Assembly (NCBI RefSeq): GCF_002009175.1
Contig: NZ_CP018047.1
Location: 7,617,001-7,681,000 of the forward strand
Length of the DNA: 64,000 bases
From: Streptomyces niveus
Lineage (GTDB): Bacteria; Actinomycetota; Actinomycetes; Streptomycetales; Streptomycetaceae
Direction: 5' to 3'
Shown here: positions 35,933 through 45,516 of the stretch, piece after piece
Layout of the letters: the number at the start of each line of letters is the position of its first letter
Numbering within the stretch: the first letter of the stretch is position 1
Notes under the pieces: model-generated
What the model saw: the letters and a program-made list of their open reading frames with translations, nothing else
What the model was told of the DNA's origin: nothing
Databases searched by the model: none
Translations under genes and position numbers: made by a program

Positions 35933-37597
35933 CTACTTCGTGGGAGTGGTGGGCGGCGGTTCGCCGGGTGACGTCGGGTCGCTCACCTGAACCCGGTGTT
36001 CGGCGAGCACCCCCGTCTTGTGCCGCTGGACGAACCAGTAGTAGGCGAAGCCGCCGAGGGCGACGATGCCGACGAACAGGAACGCGCCCCAGCGCAGATA
36101 CCAGTGCTGCGGACCGGTGGCGTTGTACACCGCGGCGCGCGGCCAGGCGAGGTTGAGCGACATCGCGGCGCCCCAGAACACGGCGATGATGTTGACGGGC
36201 AGCCCGAACCGGCCCAGCGTGAAACTGCCCTTCACCGGCTCCCACCGGCCACGCAGCCGCTTGACCAGCATCGGCGCGGTGACCAGCAGATACGCCACAT
36301 AGATCATGATGATCGCGATACTCGTGATCACCGAGAAGATCTGCGGCTGGTTGATGTTGATGACCAGGATGACGACACCCACGACACCGATCAGCATGGC
36401 GGGCACGACCGGTGTGTGGAAACGCGGACTGACGCGGGCGAGTACGGAGCCCGCCGGCAGGTTGTTGTCGCGTGCCATGGCGAACATCAGCCGGATGCCC
36501 GCCGCCTGAACCGCCAGCACACAGACGGTGATCGCGATGACCACGCACCACAGGAAGATCTCGCCGATGGTCGACCCGAGCGTGTCGAGTACGACGAACT
36601 GCAGGCCGTCCGTCGCCAGCCGCTTGTCCGCCAGATTCGGCACCGCCAGCAGGGCGAACAGCAGGATCAGCCCACCGATCATGAACGAGGCGACGAGCGC
36701 GCGCAGGATCGCCCGAGGCGCGTTGCGGCGCGGGTTGTGCGACTCCTCGCCGAGCGACGACGCCGTGTCGAAGCCGTACATGACGTACGCGGAAGCCAGC
36801 GACGCGGTCAGGAACGCGCCGAAATACCCCAGCGTCTCGCCCGTGCCGTGGCCCTGTGTGTCGGTCAGTACGGTGCCGGGGCCGCGGGTGATGTGCACGG
36901 CGAGGAAGATGATCAGCGCGACGGCGGCGATCAGTTCGATGAACACTCCGGCGGAGTTGATCCGCGCCATGAGCTTGACGCCGAAGGCGTTGACGGTGGT
37001 GGAGAAGAGGATGAGGACGGAGCCGAGGAGTACGGCGTTGCCCGCGGCGTCGTACTTGCCGCTGCCGTCACCGATGAACTGGAACCGGCTGTCGATCTGC
37101 GGCAACGTGATCTGGTACGCCAGCGCCACGGCCGACAGCGTCACCATGGTCGCCGTCATCATCATCCAGCCGCCGAGCCAGCCGATGTGCGGACCACCCA
37201 TGTTCTTGGCCCAGTTGTACACCGAGCCGGCGACCGGGTAGCGGGCGGCCAGCTCGCAGAAGCACAGGGCCACCATCAGCTGGCCCGCGAAGACCATCGG
37301 CCAGGACCACCAGTAGGCCGGGCCGCCGAAGCTGACGCCGAAGTAGAAGAGCTGGAAGGTGCCGGTCAGGATCGAGATGTAGCTGATCCCGGCGGCGAAG
37401 GTGTGGAAGTTGCCGAGGGTCCGCTTGAGTTCGGGCCGGTAGCCGAGCGCGCCGAGCGCGTCGTCGTCGTTCTGGAGCTGGGTCCTCGCGGAGGCTTCCG
37501 GGTCCGCGGGGCCCGCGGTGCCGGAACCGTTCGCGCCGTTCCCGTCCCCGCGGCCGTTCGGTGTGTCCGGCGTGTCCGGCTTGCCCGGTGTGCTCAC
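35933..37597 (-). CDS. APC-family permease
   Basis: A 554-residue membrane protein with about 12 hydrophobic segments, a ~70-residue hydrophilic N-terminal region and YNWAKNMGGPHIGWLGGWMM, typical of the amino acid-polyamine-organocation family. The GTG at 37597 overlaps the BetB-like TGA (GTGA at 37594-37597). Sitting between a betaine-aldehyde-type dehydrogenase and a choline-dehydrogenase-like enzyme, it is a candidate importer of choline or a related amine, which is inference from context. Confidence 0.85.
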   Translation of the reverse strand: MSTPGKPDTPDTPNGRGDGNGANGSGTAGPADPEASARTQLQNDDDALGALGYRPELKRTLGNFHTFAAGISYISILTGTFQLFYFGVSFGGPAYWWSWPMVFAGQLMVALCFCELAARYPVAGSVYNWAKNMGGPHIGWLGGWMMMTATMVTLSAVALAYQITLPQIDSRFQFIGDGSGKYDAAGNAVLLGSVLILFSTTVNAFGVKLMARINSAGVFIELIAAVALIIFLAVHITRGPGTVLTDTQGHGTGETLGYFGAFLTASLASAYVMYGFDTASSLGEESHNPRRNAPRAILRALVASFMIGGLILLFALLAVPNLADKRLATDGLQFVVLDTLGSTIGEIFLWCVVIAITVCVLAVQAAGIRLMFAMARDNNLPAGSVLARVSPRFHTPVVPAMLIGVVGVVILVININQPQIFSVITSIAIIMIYVAYLLVTAPMLVKRLRGRWEPVKGSFTLGRFGLPVNIIAVFWGAAMSLNLAWPRAAVYNATGPQHWYLRWGAFLFVGIVALGGFAYYWFVQRHKTGVLAEHRVQVSDPTSPGEPPPTTPTK

Positions 37598-39063
37598 CCG
37601 AACCACCCCTGAGGACTCGGCGAGAGATTTCGCCACACGTGCTTGGCCTCCTGGTACTCGGCCAGCCCGGCCGGTCCCAGCTCCCGCCCGAAGCCGGACT
37701 GCTTCATCCCGCCCCATTCGGCCTGCGGCACGTACGGGTGGAAGTCGTTGATCCATACGGTGCCCGCCCGCAGCCGCGACGCCACCCGCTGCCCGCGCCC
37801 GGTGTCCTGCGACCAGACCGCCCCGGTCAGGCCGTAGACGGTGTCGTTGGCGAGCGCGACCGCCTCCTCCTCGTCCCTGAAGCGTTCGACGGTGAGCACG
37901 GGGCCGAACGACTCGTCACGCACCACCGACATCCCCGGAGCGCAGTCGTCCAGCACGGTCGGCGGATAGTAGAACCCGTCGCGCAGCTCCGGATCGGTGG
38001 GGCGTGTGCCGCCGCAGCGCAGTACGGCGCCTTCGGCGAGCCCCGCCGCCACGTACGCCTCGACCTTCTCGCGGTGCGCCGCCGAGATCAGCGGCCCGGT
38101 GCGGGCGTGCTCGTCGAACGGGCCGCCCATCGGGATCGCCTTGGCCCGGCGTACCAGCTCGTCCACGAACGAATCGTGCAGCTCGTCCTGGACCAGCAGC
38201 CGCGCGCCGGCCGAGCAGACCTGCCCGGAGTGCAGGAACACCGCCGTCAGCGCGTAGTCGACCGCGCTCTCGAAGTCGGCGTCCGCGAAGACGATGTTGG
38301 GATTCTTGCCGCCCAGCTCCAGCGCGACCTTCTTCACCGTCGGCGCGGCGGCCGCCATGATGCGGCGTCCCGTGACGAGACCGCCGGTGAAGGAGACCAT
38401 GTCGACGCGTGGATCCTCGGTGAGCGGCGCGCCCGCCGTGGGGCCGGCGCCGAGGACGAGATTCGCCACGCCGTCCGGCAGACCGGCCTCGGTCAGCAGC
38501 CGCATCAGCATGATCGCGGTGTGCGGGGTCAGCTCACTCGGCTTCAGTACAAAGGTGTTGCCGGCGCCGAGCGCGGGGGCCACCTTCCAAGAGGTCTGGA
38601 GGAGCGGATAGTTCCACGGGGTGATCAGCGCGCAGACGCCGACCGGTTCGTGCACGACGCGGCTGTCGACGCCGGGGTCACCTGTGTGGACGACGCGGTC
38701 GGTGCCGCCGGCGGCCGTCACGTTGCCGAAGTAGCGGAAGCAGTTCGCGATGTCGTCCATGTCGTACTCGCTCTCGACGAGCCGCTTCCCCGTGTCCAGG
38801 GACTCGGCCCGCGCGAAAGCGGCCTTGTCGCGCTCCAGCAGCTCGGCCACGCGCAGCAGCAGCCGGCCGCGCTCGGCGGACGGCGTGCCGGGCCAGGGGC
38901 CGCTGTCGAACGCGTCACGGGCCGCCTCGATCGCGGCCGACGCGTCCTCGGTGCCCGCCTCGTCCACGGTCGCGACGAGCGTGCCGTCCGCCGGGCAGCG
39001 GATCTCGCGGACCTGACCGCCCGCGGCGGTGGTCCACTTGCCACCGATGAACAGCTCCGGCAT
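37594..39063 (-). CDS. Betaine-aldehyde-dehydrogenase-like aldehyde dehydrogenase
   Basis: A 489-residue aldehyde dehydrogenase with the catalytic Cys in HSGQVCSAGARL and the general base in LELGGKNPN, closest in pattern to BetB/PuuC-type enzymes. It would convert betaine aldehyde to glycine betaine. It is the first gene of a three-gene set with the permease (GTGA overlap) and the GMC oxidoreductase (53 bp after the permease). The GAF regulator gene lies upstream on the same strand after 205 bp. Confidence 0.85.
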   Translation of the reverse strand: MPELFIGGKWTTAAGGQVREIRCPADGTLVATVDEAGTEDASAAIEAARDAFDSGPWPGTPSAERGRLLLRVAELLERDKAAFARAESLDTGKRLVESEYDMDDIANCFRYFGNVTAAGGTDRVVHTGDPGVDSRVVHEPVGVCALITPWNYPLLQTSWKVAPALGAGNTFVLKPSELTPHTAIMLMRLLTEAGLPDGVANLVLGAGPTAGAPLTEDPRVDMVSFTGGLVTGRRIMAAAAPTVKKVALELGGKNPNIVFADADFESAVDYALTAVFLHSGQVCSAGARLLVQDELHDSFVDELVRRAKAIPMGGPFDEHARTGPLISAAHREKVEAYVAAGLAEGAVLRCGGTRPTDPELRDGFYYPPTVLDDCAPGMSVVRDESFGPVLTVERFRDEEEAVALANDTVYGLTGAVWSQDTGRGQRVASRLRAGTVWINDFHPYVPQAEWGGMKQSGFGRELGPAGLAEYQEAKHVWRNLSPSPQGWFG

Positions 39064-39268
39064 GGCGGACTCCTCGGGTTCGGATGAGCGGGCACCCCGA
39101 GAGTCGACTGTGGTGCCCCGTCAACAGAGAGTAAGGAGCAGAGGCCGGGTCCGCCTTCCGGGAGCGCCCGGAGGGCTCAGCAGGGCCCGTCCGACGGCAA
39201 CGGCCCGACCGTCCTCGGGCGCGAGCCCCGTCCTCGGGTACAGGCCGGTTTCGAGCGGCGATGTGTCC

Positions 39269-40537
39269 TCAAGCGCCGGACGGGCTCATTCCCTGCCACG
39301 CGTCGATTTCGCGCACACGTGCGAGGACGGCCGGGCGCTGGCGCGCGGGGAGCGCGTCGGCGAGGGTGCGCCACACCGCGAGGTCGTCCTCACCCCAGGG
39401 GCTGTACGCCCAGTCGGCCAGCAGCCCCGGATCCCCACGTGCGATCAGGGCCGCCCTGAGCTGGTCGGCGAGTCTGCGCCGCAGCCGTACGACGGCGGGC
39501 GACAGGGAAGCGGGCAGCAGCGGTCCCGCGTAGGCGCTCATGGCACCGGTGACCGCCCCGGACGCCAGCCTCCTGGTGACGGTGTCGAAGTCCGTGTCGA
39601 CGGGAGCGGTCAGCCGGTACGGGCGTGAACGCAGCAGGTCGGGGCCGAGCAGCCCGCGCAGCCGGAACAGCTCCGCGCGCAGGGTGACGGGCGTGACGGA
39701 CTCGTCCTCGTACAGCTCCATGAGCAGTTCGTCGCCACAGATGCCCTCGGGGCGGTTCGAGAGCACCGTCAGGATCTCGCTGTGGCGACGGCTGAGCCGG
39801 GTCTTGCGGCCGTCCACGACGAGCAGCGCCTCGTCCCGTCCGAGGACCGACAGCTGTACGGTCCCCGGGGCCGGCGGCGGGGCCAGAAGGGCGAGCTGCG
39901 ACTCCGCGGCCCTGGCGACGGCGCCCACGAACGCGAGGCTGTGCGGGTGGGCCAGCCGGTCGCCGCCGGTGATGTCCACGGCGCCGAGCAGCCGTCCGGT
40001 GCGCGGATCGTGGATGGGCGCGGCGGCGCAGGTCCAGGGGTGGACGGGCCGCAGGAAGTGTTCGGCGGCGAACACCTGGACGGGCCGGTCGACGGCGATG
40101 GCGGTGCCCGGAGCGTTCGTTCCCGCCGCGGCCTCGGACCAGCGGGCGCCCGGCACGAAGTTCATCCCGCCGGCCTGTGCGCGGGTCGCGGTATGGCCCT
40201 CGACCCACAGGAGCCGTCCGTGCGCGTCGCACACCGCGATCAGATGTTCGCCGTCCGAGGCGTAGGCGCCCATCAGTTCGCGGAAGAGCGGCATCACGCG
40301 CGTCAGCGGGTGCGCGTCCCGGTGGGCGCCGAGGTCGTCGTCGGACAGCTCGACACTGGCCGTCCCCTCGGGACGGACGCGCGCGCGGGCGGAACGCTGC
40401 CAGGAATCGGCCACCACGGGGCGTACGGGACGGTCGACCCGGCCGGCGGTCGCGAACGACTCGTACGCGCGACGCAGCGCTCCGCGCCGCTCCGCCGGGT
40501 CCGCTCCTTCTTCCAGGGCCACCCATGTGTCGGTCAA
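39269..40537 (-). CDS. GAF-domain transcriptional regulator
   Basis: A 422-residue protein. Residues about 80-210 form a GAF-type sensor (HLIAVCDAHGRLLWVEGHTA; RWSEAAAGTNAPGTAIA; AAPIHDPRTGRLLGAVDITG), as in the N-terminus of AcoR-type activators, and the C-terminal part has a winged-helix-like DNA-binding region (RLSRRHSEILTVLSNRPEGI; VTPVTLRAELFRLRGLLG). It lacks the sigma-54 AAA domain, as usual in actinomycetes. Such proteins often sit beside and control aldehyde dehydrogenase genes, so the two ALDH genes nearby are likely targets. Its last codons run into a hairpin-like AGCGCCGGACGGGCT repeat. Confidence 0.83.
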   Translation of the reverse strand: MTDTWVALEEGADPAERRGALRRAYESFATAGRVDRPVRPVVADSWQRSARARVRPEGTASVELSDDDLGAHRDAHPLTRVMPLFRELMGAYASDGEHLIAVCDAHGRLLWVEGHTATRAQAGGMNFVPGARWSEAAAGTNAPGTAIAVDRPVQVFAAEHFLRPVHPWTCAAAPIHDPRTGRLLGAVDITGGDRLAHPHSLAFVGAVARAAESQLALLAPPPAPGTVQLSVLGRDEALLVVDGRKTRLSRRHSEILTVLSNRPEGICGDELLMELYEDESVTPVTLRAELFRLRGLLGPDLLRSRPYRLTAPVDTDFDTVTRRLASGAVTGAMSAYAGPLLPASLSPAVVRLRRRLADQLRAALIARGDPGLLADWAYSPWGEDDLAVWRTLADALPARQRPAVLARVREIDAWQGMSPSGA

Positions 40538-40712
40538 CTCGGCCTCCCGGGGCCACTACTGCACCGGCCTCCACCATGGTCGCCCCGCGTGCGCCACCGG
40601 GCAAGGCTCCGGTCGCACACGGGGCGGGTCGGGACGAAACGGCGCGGGGAGGCGAGGGCGGGGCGGTGGCGCTGAGGCGGGGCGGGCGGTGCCGTGGCCG
40701 TGCGGCGGCAGT

Positions 40713-40732
40713 ACGTGATCACGTGATCACGT
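40713..40732. promoter_or_regulatory. 20-bp perfect palindrome upstream of the GAF regulator
   Basis: ACGTGATCACGTGATCACGT is its own reverse complement and holds two overlapping GTGATCAC units. It lies 175 bp upstream of the GAF regulator start and 76 bp after the end of the SWIM gene, in a 271-bp gap with no gene. It looks like an operator for a dimeric regulator; the protein is unknown. Confidence 0.55.
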
Positions 40733-40808
40733 CCGTACGGAGGCCGCACCGCCCGCCACTGCCGCGCGCCCGCCTTCCCGCGCCCCCGCCGTCAGCCGTG
40801 CCCGACCG

Positions 40809-42137
40809 TCAGACCTCCGTCCGGAGGCTCGCCAGCGCCGACGCCGGATCGGCGGCCGGCGGTCCCGAAGCGGCCCAGCGGGCCCCGGCCCTGCGGTACG
40901 GCCACCAACGGCCGTCGCGCCCGTAGCGCAGCTGTGTGTCCGCCCCCACGACCGTCCAGCGGCCGCCCGCCCCTGCGCGCAGCCGTGGGCGTTCGCTGTC
41001 CTCCCAGGCCGCCGCCAGGTCGGCCTTCGCGCGTGCCAGGGCCCCCGGCTCCGGTCGCCACTCCTCCTCCAGCACGGCGAGAGCCGCCGCCCCGCCGTGG
41101 CGCCAGGCGCCGACCGCCAGGTCCAGTTCGGCGCGCTGCCGGCCCGTGCCCCTGGCCAGTCGCACCGCTATCAGCGGGTCGTCGGTCGAGGCGGCCAGCC
41201 GTACGGCGTCCTGGCCAGGTGTCAACTCCTGTTCGATCGGCTGTCGTTCGTGCCCGGTGGACAGTGCGTCGATCAGCAGCCGCAGCGCGCGTCCCGCCGC
41301 GTCGGCCGCCAGGAACTCCAGGGCGTCCGCGTCGATCCCGGGCGGCGGTTCGGCCTCGGTGTCGAGGGAAGGCGGCAGGCCGGGCTCCTCGGGGACCGGT
41401 GGGGGAGGGGGCAGCGGCGGCAGGATGCCCCGCGCCGCGAACGCCTCGTCCGCGCGTATGCCCGCCGGCTCCTCCGCCGTCCCCCCATCCGCGCCCGCGG
41501 CCGTGCCATCGGCCGGACTCCGCGTCCGCGCGGCCCGCGCCGAGCGCACCTGCAACTCGTCGAGCAGTTGGCGCTCACCCCGGCCACGCATCAGTAGGAG
41601 GACAAAAGGATCCTCGTCCAACAGCCGCGCCACCTGGTAACACAGCGCCGCCGTGTGCGGACACAGGTCCCAGGCGTCACAGTCGCACTCCGGCTCCAGG
41701 TCCCCGATGCCGGGCAGCAGTTCGACCCCGGCGCCCGCCGCGTCCTCCACAAGATGCGGCGGCATGTCCCGGTCCAGCAGCGCGGCGATGTGCCCCGCGC
41801 GCTCGACCGCCATGTCCAGGAACCGGTCCCACTCCTCCGTACCGAGCTGCTGCAACAGCACGTCGCTGCGGTGCGCCGTGCCGTCCGAATCCCGGACGAC
41901 GGCCGTGATCCTCCCGGGCCGTACGGACACCGCGCCGACCGCGCCGTCACGCGCCTGCTTGCGTCCCTTCTTGAGCTGTTGCGATTCGAGGGCCGTGTCC
42001 TCAAGGGCCTTCAGCCAGGCCTGTCCCCACCAGGTCTGCGCGAAGCCCCTGCCCCGCGCGGGCGGCAGGGCGGCGAAGGTGCGCTCGGCCCCTTCCGTAC
42101 CGCGACCGCCGCTGTTGCCACTGTCGGCTCCGGTCAT
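40809..42137 (-). CDS. SWIM zinc-finger protein
   Basis: A 442-residue protein with a SWIM motif CDCDAWDLCPH (CxC...CxH) at about 150-160, preceded by WWGQAWLKALED at the N-terminus. The middle is proline/alanine-rich and the C-terminus has a separate domain (WRPEPGALARAKADLAAAWE). SWIM domains bind nucleic acid or protein and in actinomycetes are typically paired with a SNF2 helicase. Its ATG overlaps the SNF2 gene's TGA (ATGA at 42134-42137), so the two are produced together. Confidence 0.88.
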   Translation of the reverse strand: MTGADSGNSGGRGTEGAERTFAALPPARGRGFAQTWWGQAWLKALEDTALESQQLKKGRKQARDGAVGAVSVRPGRITAVVRDSDGTAHRSDVLLQQLGTEEWDRFLDMAVERAGHIAALLDRDMPPHLVEDAAGAGVELLPGIGDLEPECDCDAWDLCPHTAALCYQVARLLDEDPFVLLLMRGRGERQLLDELQVRSARAARTRSPADGTAAGADGGTAEEPAGIRADEAFAARGILPPLPPPPPVPEEPGLPPSLDTEAEPPPGIDADALEFLAADAAGRALRLLIDALSTGHERQPIEQELTPGQDAVRLAASTDDPLIAVRLARGTGRQRAELDLAVGAWRHGGAAALAVLEEEWRPEPGALARAKADLAAAWEDSERPRLRAGAGGRWTVVGADTQLRYGRDGRWWPYRRAGARWAASGPPAADPASALASLRTEV

Positions 42138-45100
42138 CGCGCACTCCCTCGCAGCTCGACCAGATCGGCCAGCTCGTCGTCCGTCAGTTCCGTCAGGGCC
42201 GCCTCGCCGCCGGCGCCTAGTACGGAGTCCGCCAGCTGCTGTTTGCGCGCCAGCATGTCGGCGATCCGGTCCTCGATGGTGCCCTCGGTGATCATCCGGT
42301 GCACCTGCACCGGCCGGTTCTGGCCGATGCGGTACGCGCGGTCCGTCGCCTGGGCCTCGACGGCCGGGTTCCACCAGCGGTCGAAGTGCACGACATGCTC
42401 CGCCCGGGTCAGGTTCAGACCGGTGCCCGCCGCCTTCAACGACAGCAGGAAGACGGGCACTTCGCCTTCCTGGAACCGTCGCACCATGTCCTCGCGCTGC
42501 CGCACCGGCGTGCCCCCGTGCAGGAATTGCGTGGGGACGCCGCGCGCCGCGAGATGCTGTTCGAGCAGGCGCGCCATCTGTACGTACTGCGTGAAGACGA
42601 GCACGCTCGCCTCTTCGGCGAGGATCGTGTCGAGCAGTTCGTCGAGCAGTTCCACCTTCCCCGAACGCCCCGCGACACGTGCCGATTCGTCCTCCTTGAG
42701 GAACTGCGCGGGGTGGTTGCAGATCTGCTTGAGCGACGTCAGCAGCTTCATGACGAGGCCGCGGCGTTCCATGCCGCCGGCCTCCGAGATCGCCGCCAGG
42801 GTCTCGCGCACGACGGCCTCGTAGATCCCCGCCTGCTCCGTCGTGAGCGACACCGCCCGGTCTGTCTCCGTCTTCGGCGGCAGCTCGGGCGCGATGCCGG
42901 GATCCGACTTGCGCCGCCGCAGCAGGAACGGCCGTACGAGCGCGGACAGCCGCTCCGCCGCCCCCGGGTCACCGCCCTCGACCGCCTCCGCGTAGCGCGT
43001 CCGGAAGGCGGCGAGCCGGCCGAGGAGGCCCGGCGTCGTCCAGTCGAGGATCGCCCAGAGCTCGGAGAGGTTGTTCTCCACCGGGGTGCCGGACAGGGCG
43101 ACACGCGCCTTGGCGCCGATGGTGCGCAGCTGACCGGCGGTCGACGAGTACGGATTCTTCACGTGCTGCGCCTCGTCGGCGACGACCATGCCCCACTCGG
43201 CGGCGGCCAGTCTCGGCGCGTCCAGCCGCATCGTGCCATATGTCGTGAGGACGAACTCGCCGTCCGCGAGGGCGTCCAGGCCGCGCGACGCGCCGTGGAA
43301 GCGGCGCACCGGTGTGCCGGGTGCGAAACGCTCGATCTCGCGCTGCCAGTTGCCCATCAGCGACGTCGGGCAGATCACGAGGGTGGGTCCCGCCGCCGAC
43401 TCCTCGGTCTGGCGGTGCAGGTGGAGCGCGATGACCGTGATGGTCTTGCCGAGCCCCATGTCGTCGGCGAGACAGCCTCCGAGACCGAGCGAGGTCATCC
43501 GGTGCAGCCAGTTGAGCCCTCGAAGCTGGTAGTCGCGCAGCGTGGCCGTGAGAGCCGCCGGCTGGCCGATCTCCTGGTCGGTGCCCTCCGGGTCGGCCAG
43601 GCGTGCGCGCAGCGCCTCCAGCCACCCCGACGCCTGCACCTCGACCCGGCGCCCGTCCACCTCGGTGGACCCCGTGAGTACGGCTCCGAGCGCGTCGACC
43701 GGCGTGAGCTTGCGGTCCTGGCTCTCCCGGACGCGCCTGGCCTCCTCCGGGTCGATGAGGACCCACTGGTCGCGCAGCCGTACGACGGGCCGGGTCGCTT
43801 CGGCGAGCCGGTCCAGCTCGGCGCGGCTGAGTTCCTGATCGCCCAGCGCGAACCGCCAGTTGAAGGCGAGCAGCGCGTCGGCGGACAGGAAGGACGGCAG
43901 GCCCGAACCGCCTCTGTCCGAGCGCCCGTTCCCGCGCGTGTCGTCCTCGTGGTCATGGCCTGAGCCCGGCGTGTCGCGCCGAGTTCCGTACGCGCCGGAG
44001 TCCGGCCCCTCGTCGGGCGGGCCGATGACGGCGCGCGCCGTCAGCTTGCGCGCCAGTGACTTCGGCCAGTGGACCTGGACACCGGTGGCGGCCAGCGCGC
44101 GGGAGGCTTCCCCGAGCAGTTCGGTGACCTCCTCGTCGGCGAGGTCGATCGCGTCGGGCACAGTGGCCGACAGGAGCGGTGCCAGCGGTGGCCAGGCGCG
44201 TGCGGCGCGCCTCAGGGCCAGCAGGACGTCCATCCGGGCCCGGGGGCCGAACGCCTCGCCCGTGGCCTCCGAGACGCCCGTACCGGCCCACACCTCGGCG
44301 GCGTCGGCGACCACCGTCGGGTCGCTGACGCTGTGCATCTGTAGGACGGCGCGGAACGCGGGGGCGGATCCGAACGTGTCGCTGTCGGGGGAGCCGCCCT
44401 CTTTTGAAGAGCCGTTCGGTGCGTCGGTCAGGCCGGGCAGTTCGACCCGGAGCGACAGCCGTATGCCCGCGTCGTGCCCGGCCGCCACATCGGCGGCCCA
44501 GCCACGCAGTTCGGGCAGCCGGCGCGGCTCCGGCGCGGTGAAGGCGGGCGAGCCGGCGGCGATCCGCGCGGCGGGCGTGCGTACGAGGCCGTCGGCGACC
44601 GCGTCGAGGAACTGCCGCAGCAACCGTTCCGGTTCGGCGAGCAGGAGCGGACCCGTCGTCTCGGGATCGAGCGGTACGGCGTGTGCGGCGGGCGGCATCG
44701 AGGCGGCGAGCGCGCGGACGCGCTCCAGGTCGTCGGCCGCGACGGGGCCGGCCCGCCAGGCGTCGTGGCCCGCCGTCGAGAGTCCGGGCAACAGCTTGCC
44801 GCGCGCGGCGAGTTGCAGGGCGAGCAGCGACGCCGCTCCCCAGAAGGCCGTGGCGGGCGAGGCGTGCGCCGACGCCCTCGCTCGCGTCAGCACGGGCAGG
44901 GCGTCCCGTACGGGCAGCAGGAGGGCCGGAACCGTACGGAGCCGTACGTCGTCGCCGACGACGGTCAGGTCGTCGAAAGAGGGTGCGGGGCCCGCTGAAT
45001 CCGCCGGGTCCGTCGATTCTGTCGCGTCCGTCGAGTCCGAGGTGTCCGGTGGGGCGGGCCACTCGGGCGGAGCGGCGCCGTCCGGATGCCAGAAGGCGAT

Positions 45101-45304
45101 CCGGCCGGCACGGGCCGGATCGGCCGGCAGGAAGAGCGCGTGACAGCGTGCGAGTTCGGTGATCTGGGAGGGCGTAGCCGCAAGGTGCCTGTGTACGGCG
45201 ATGACACATTCCTCAAGTTTGACTAGTGAAGGTGGAGCGGCCGAGGGTACCTCGCTCACGACGCCGGTGGATGGCGTCCGGCGGTGACAAGAATCATGGG
45301 CCAT
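42134..45304 (-). CDS. SNF2-family DEAD/DEAH helicase
   Basis: A SNF2 ATPase of about 1,056 residues. Motif I is DDMGLGKT, motif II DEAQ (VVADEAQHVKNPYS), motif III SGTPVENNLSELWAILDW, motif V SLKAAGTGLNLTRAEHVVHF and motif VI QATDRAYRIGQNRPVQVHR. A long actinomycete-specific N-terminal region precedes the helicase core. The start is uncertain: ATG at 45304 and GTG at 45259 are in frame, neither with a good ribosome-binding site. It is translationally coupled to the SWIM protein and may remodel protein-DNA complexes. Confidence 0.88.
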   Translation of the reverse strand: MAHDSCHRRTPSTGVVSEVPSAAPPSLVKLEECVIAVHRHLAATPSQITELARCHALFLPADPARAGRIAFWHPDGAAPPEWPAPPDTSDSTDATESTDPADSAGPAPSFDDLTVVGDDVRLRTVPALLLPVRDALPVLTRARASAHASPATAFWGAASLLALQLAARGKLLPGLSTAGHDAWRAGPVAADDLERVRALAASMPPAAHAVPLDPETTGPLLLAEPERLLRQFLDAVADGLVRTPAARIAAGSPAFTAPEPRRLPELRGWAADVAAGHDAGIRLSLRVELPGLTDAPNGSSKEGGSPDSDTFGSAPAFRAVLQMHSVSDPTVVADAAEVWAGTGVSEATGEAFGPRARMDVLLALRRAARAWPPLAPLLSATVPDAIDLADEEVTELLGEASRALAATGVQVHWPKSLARKLTARAVIGPPDEGPDSGAYGTRRDTPGSGHDHEDDTRGNGRSDRGGSGLPSFLSADALLAFNWRFALGDQELSRAELDRLAEATRPVVRLRDQWVLIDPEEARRVRESQDRKLTPVDALGAVLTGSTEVDGRRVEVQASGWLEALRARLADPEGTDQEIGQPAALTATLRDYQLRGLNWLHRMTSLGLGGCLADDMGLGKTITVIALHLHRQTEESAAGPTLVICPTSLMGNWQREIERFAPGTPVRRFHGASRGLDALADGEFVLTTYGTMRLDAPRLAAAEWGMVVADEAQHVKNPYSSTAGQLRTIGAKARVALSGTPVENNLSELWAILDWTTPGLLGRLAAFRTRYAEAVEGGDPGAAERLSALVRPFLLRRRKSDPGIAPELPPKTETDRAVSLTTEQAGIYEAVVRETLAAISEAGGMERRGLVMKLLTSLKQICNHPAQFLKEDESARVAGRSGKVELLDELLDTILAEEASVLVFTQYVQMARLLEQHLAARGVPTQFLHGGTPVRQREDMVRRFQEGEVPVFLLSLKAAGTGLNLTRAEHVVHFDRWWNPAVEAQATDRAYRIGQNRPVQVHRMITEGTIEDRIADMLARKQQLADSVLGAGGEAALTELTDDELADLVELRGSAR

Positions 45305-45516
45305 GACGGGGGTGTAGACAGCCCCACCCCCTGGGTCGGGAATAACCCCCGTCACCTCGGGGTGTTGGCCGCATGGCCATTGAGGGCCAACTCCGCGTAG
45401 TTTTCATCCGGTCGCCGCGATCAAGCTCCACCGGCGCCACTCGAACGGCCTTACAGACCTCCCATTTCCCACCTAAACGATCTACACGATCGTCGGCCTA
45501 CAGACCGGAGACCGAC

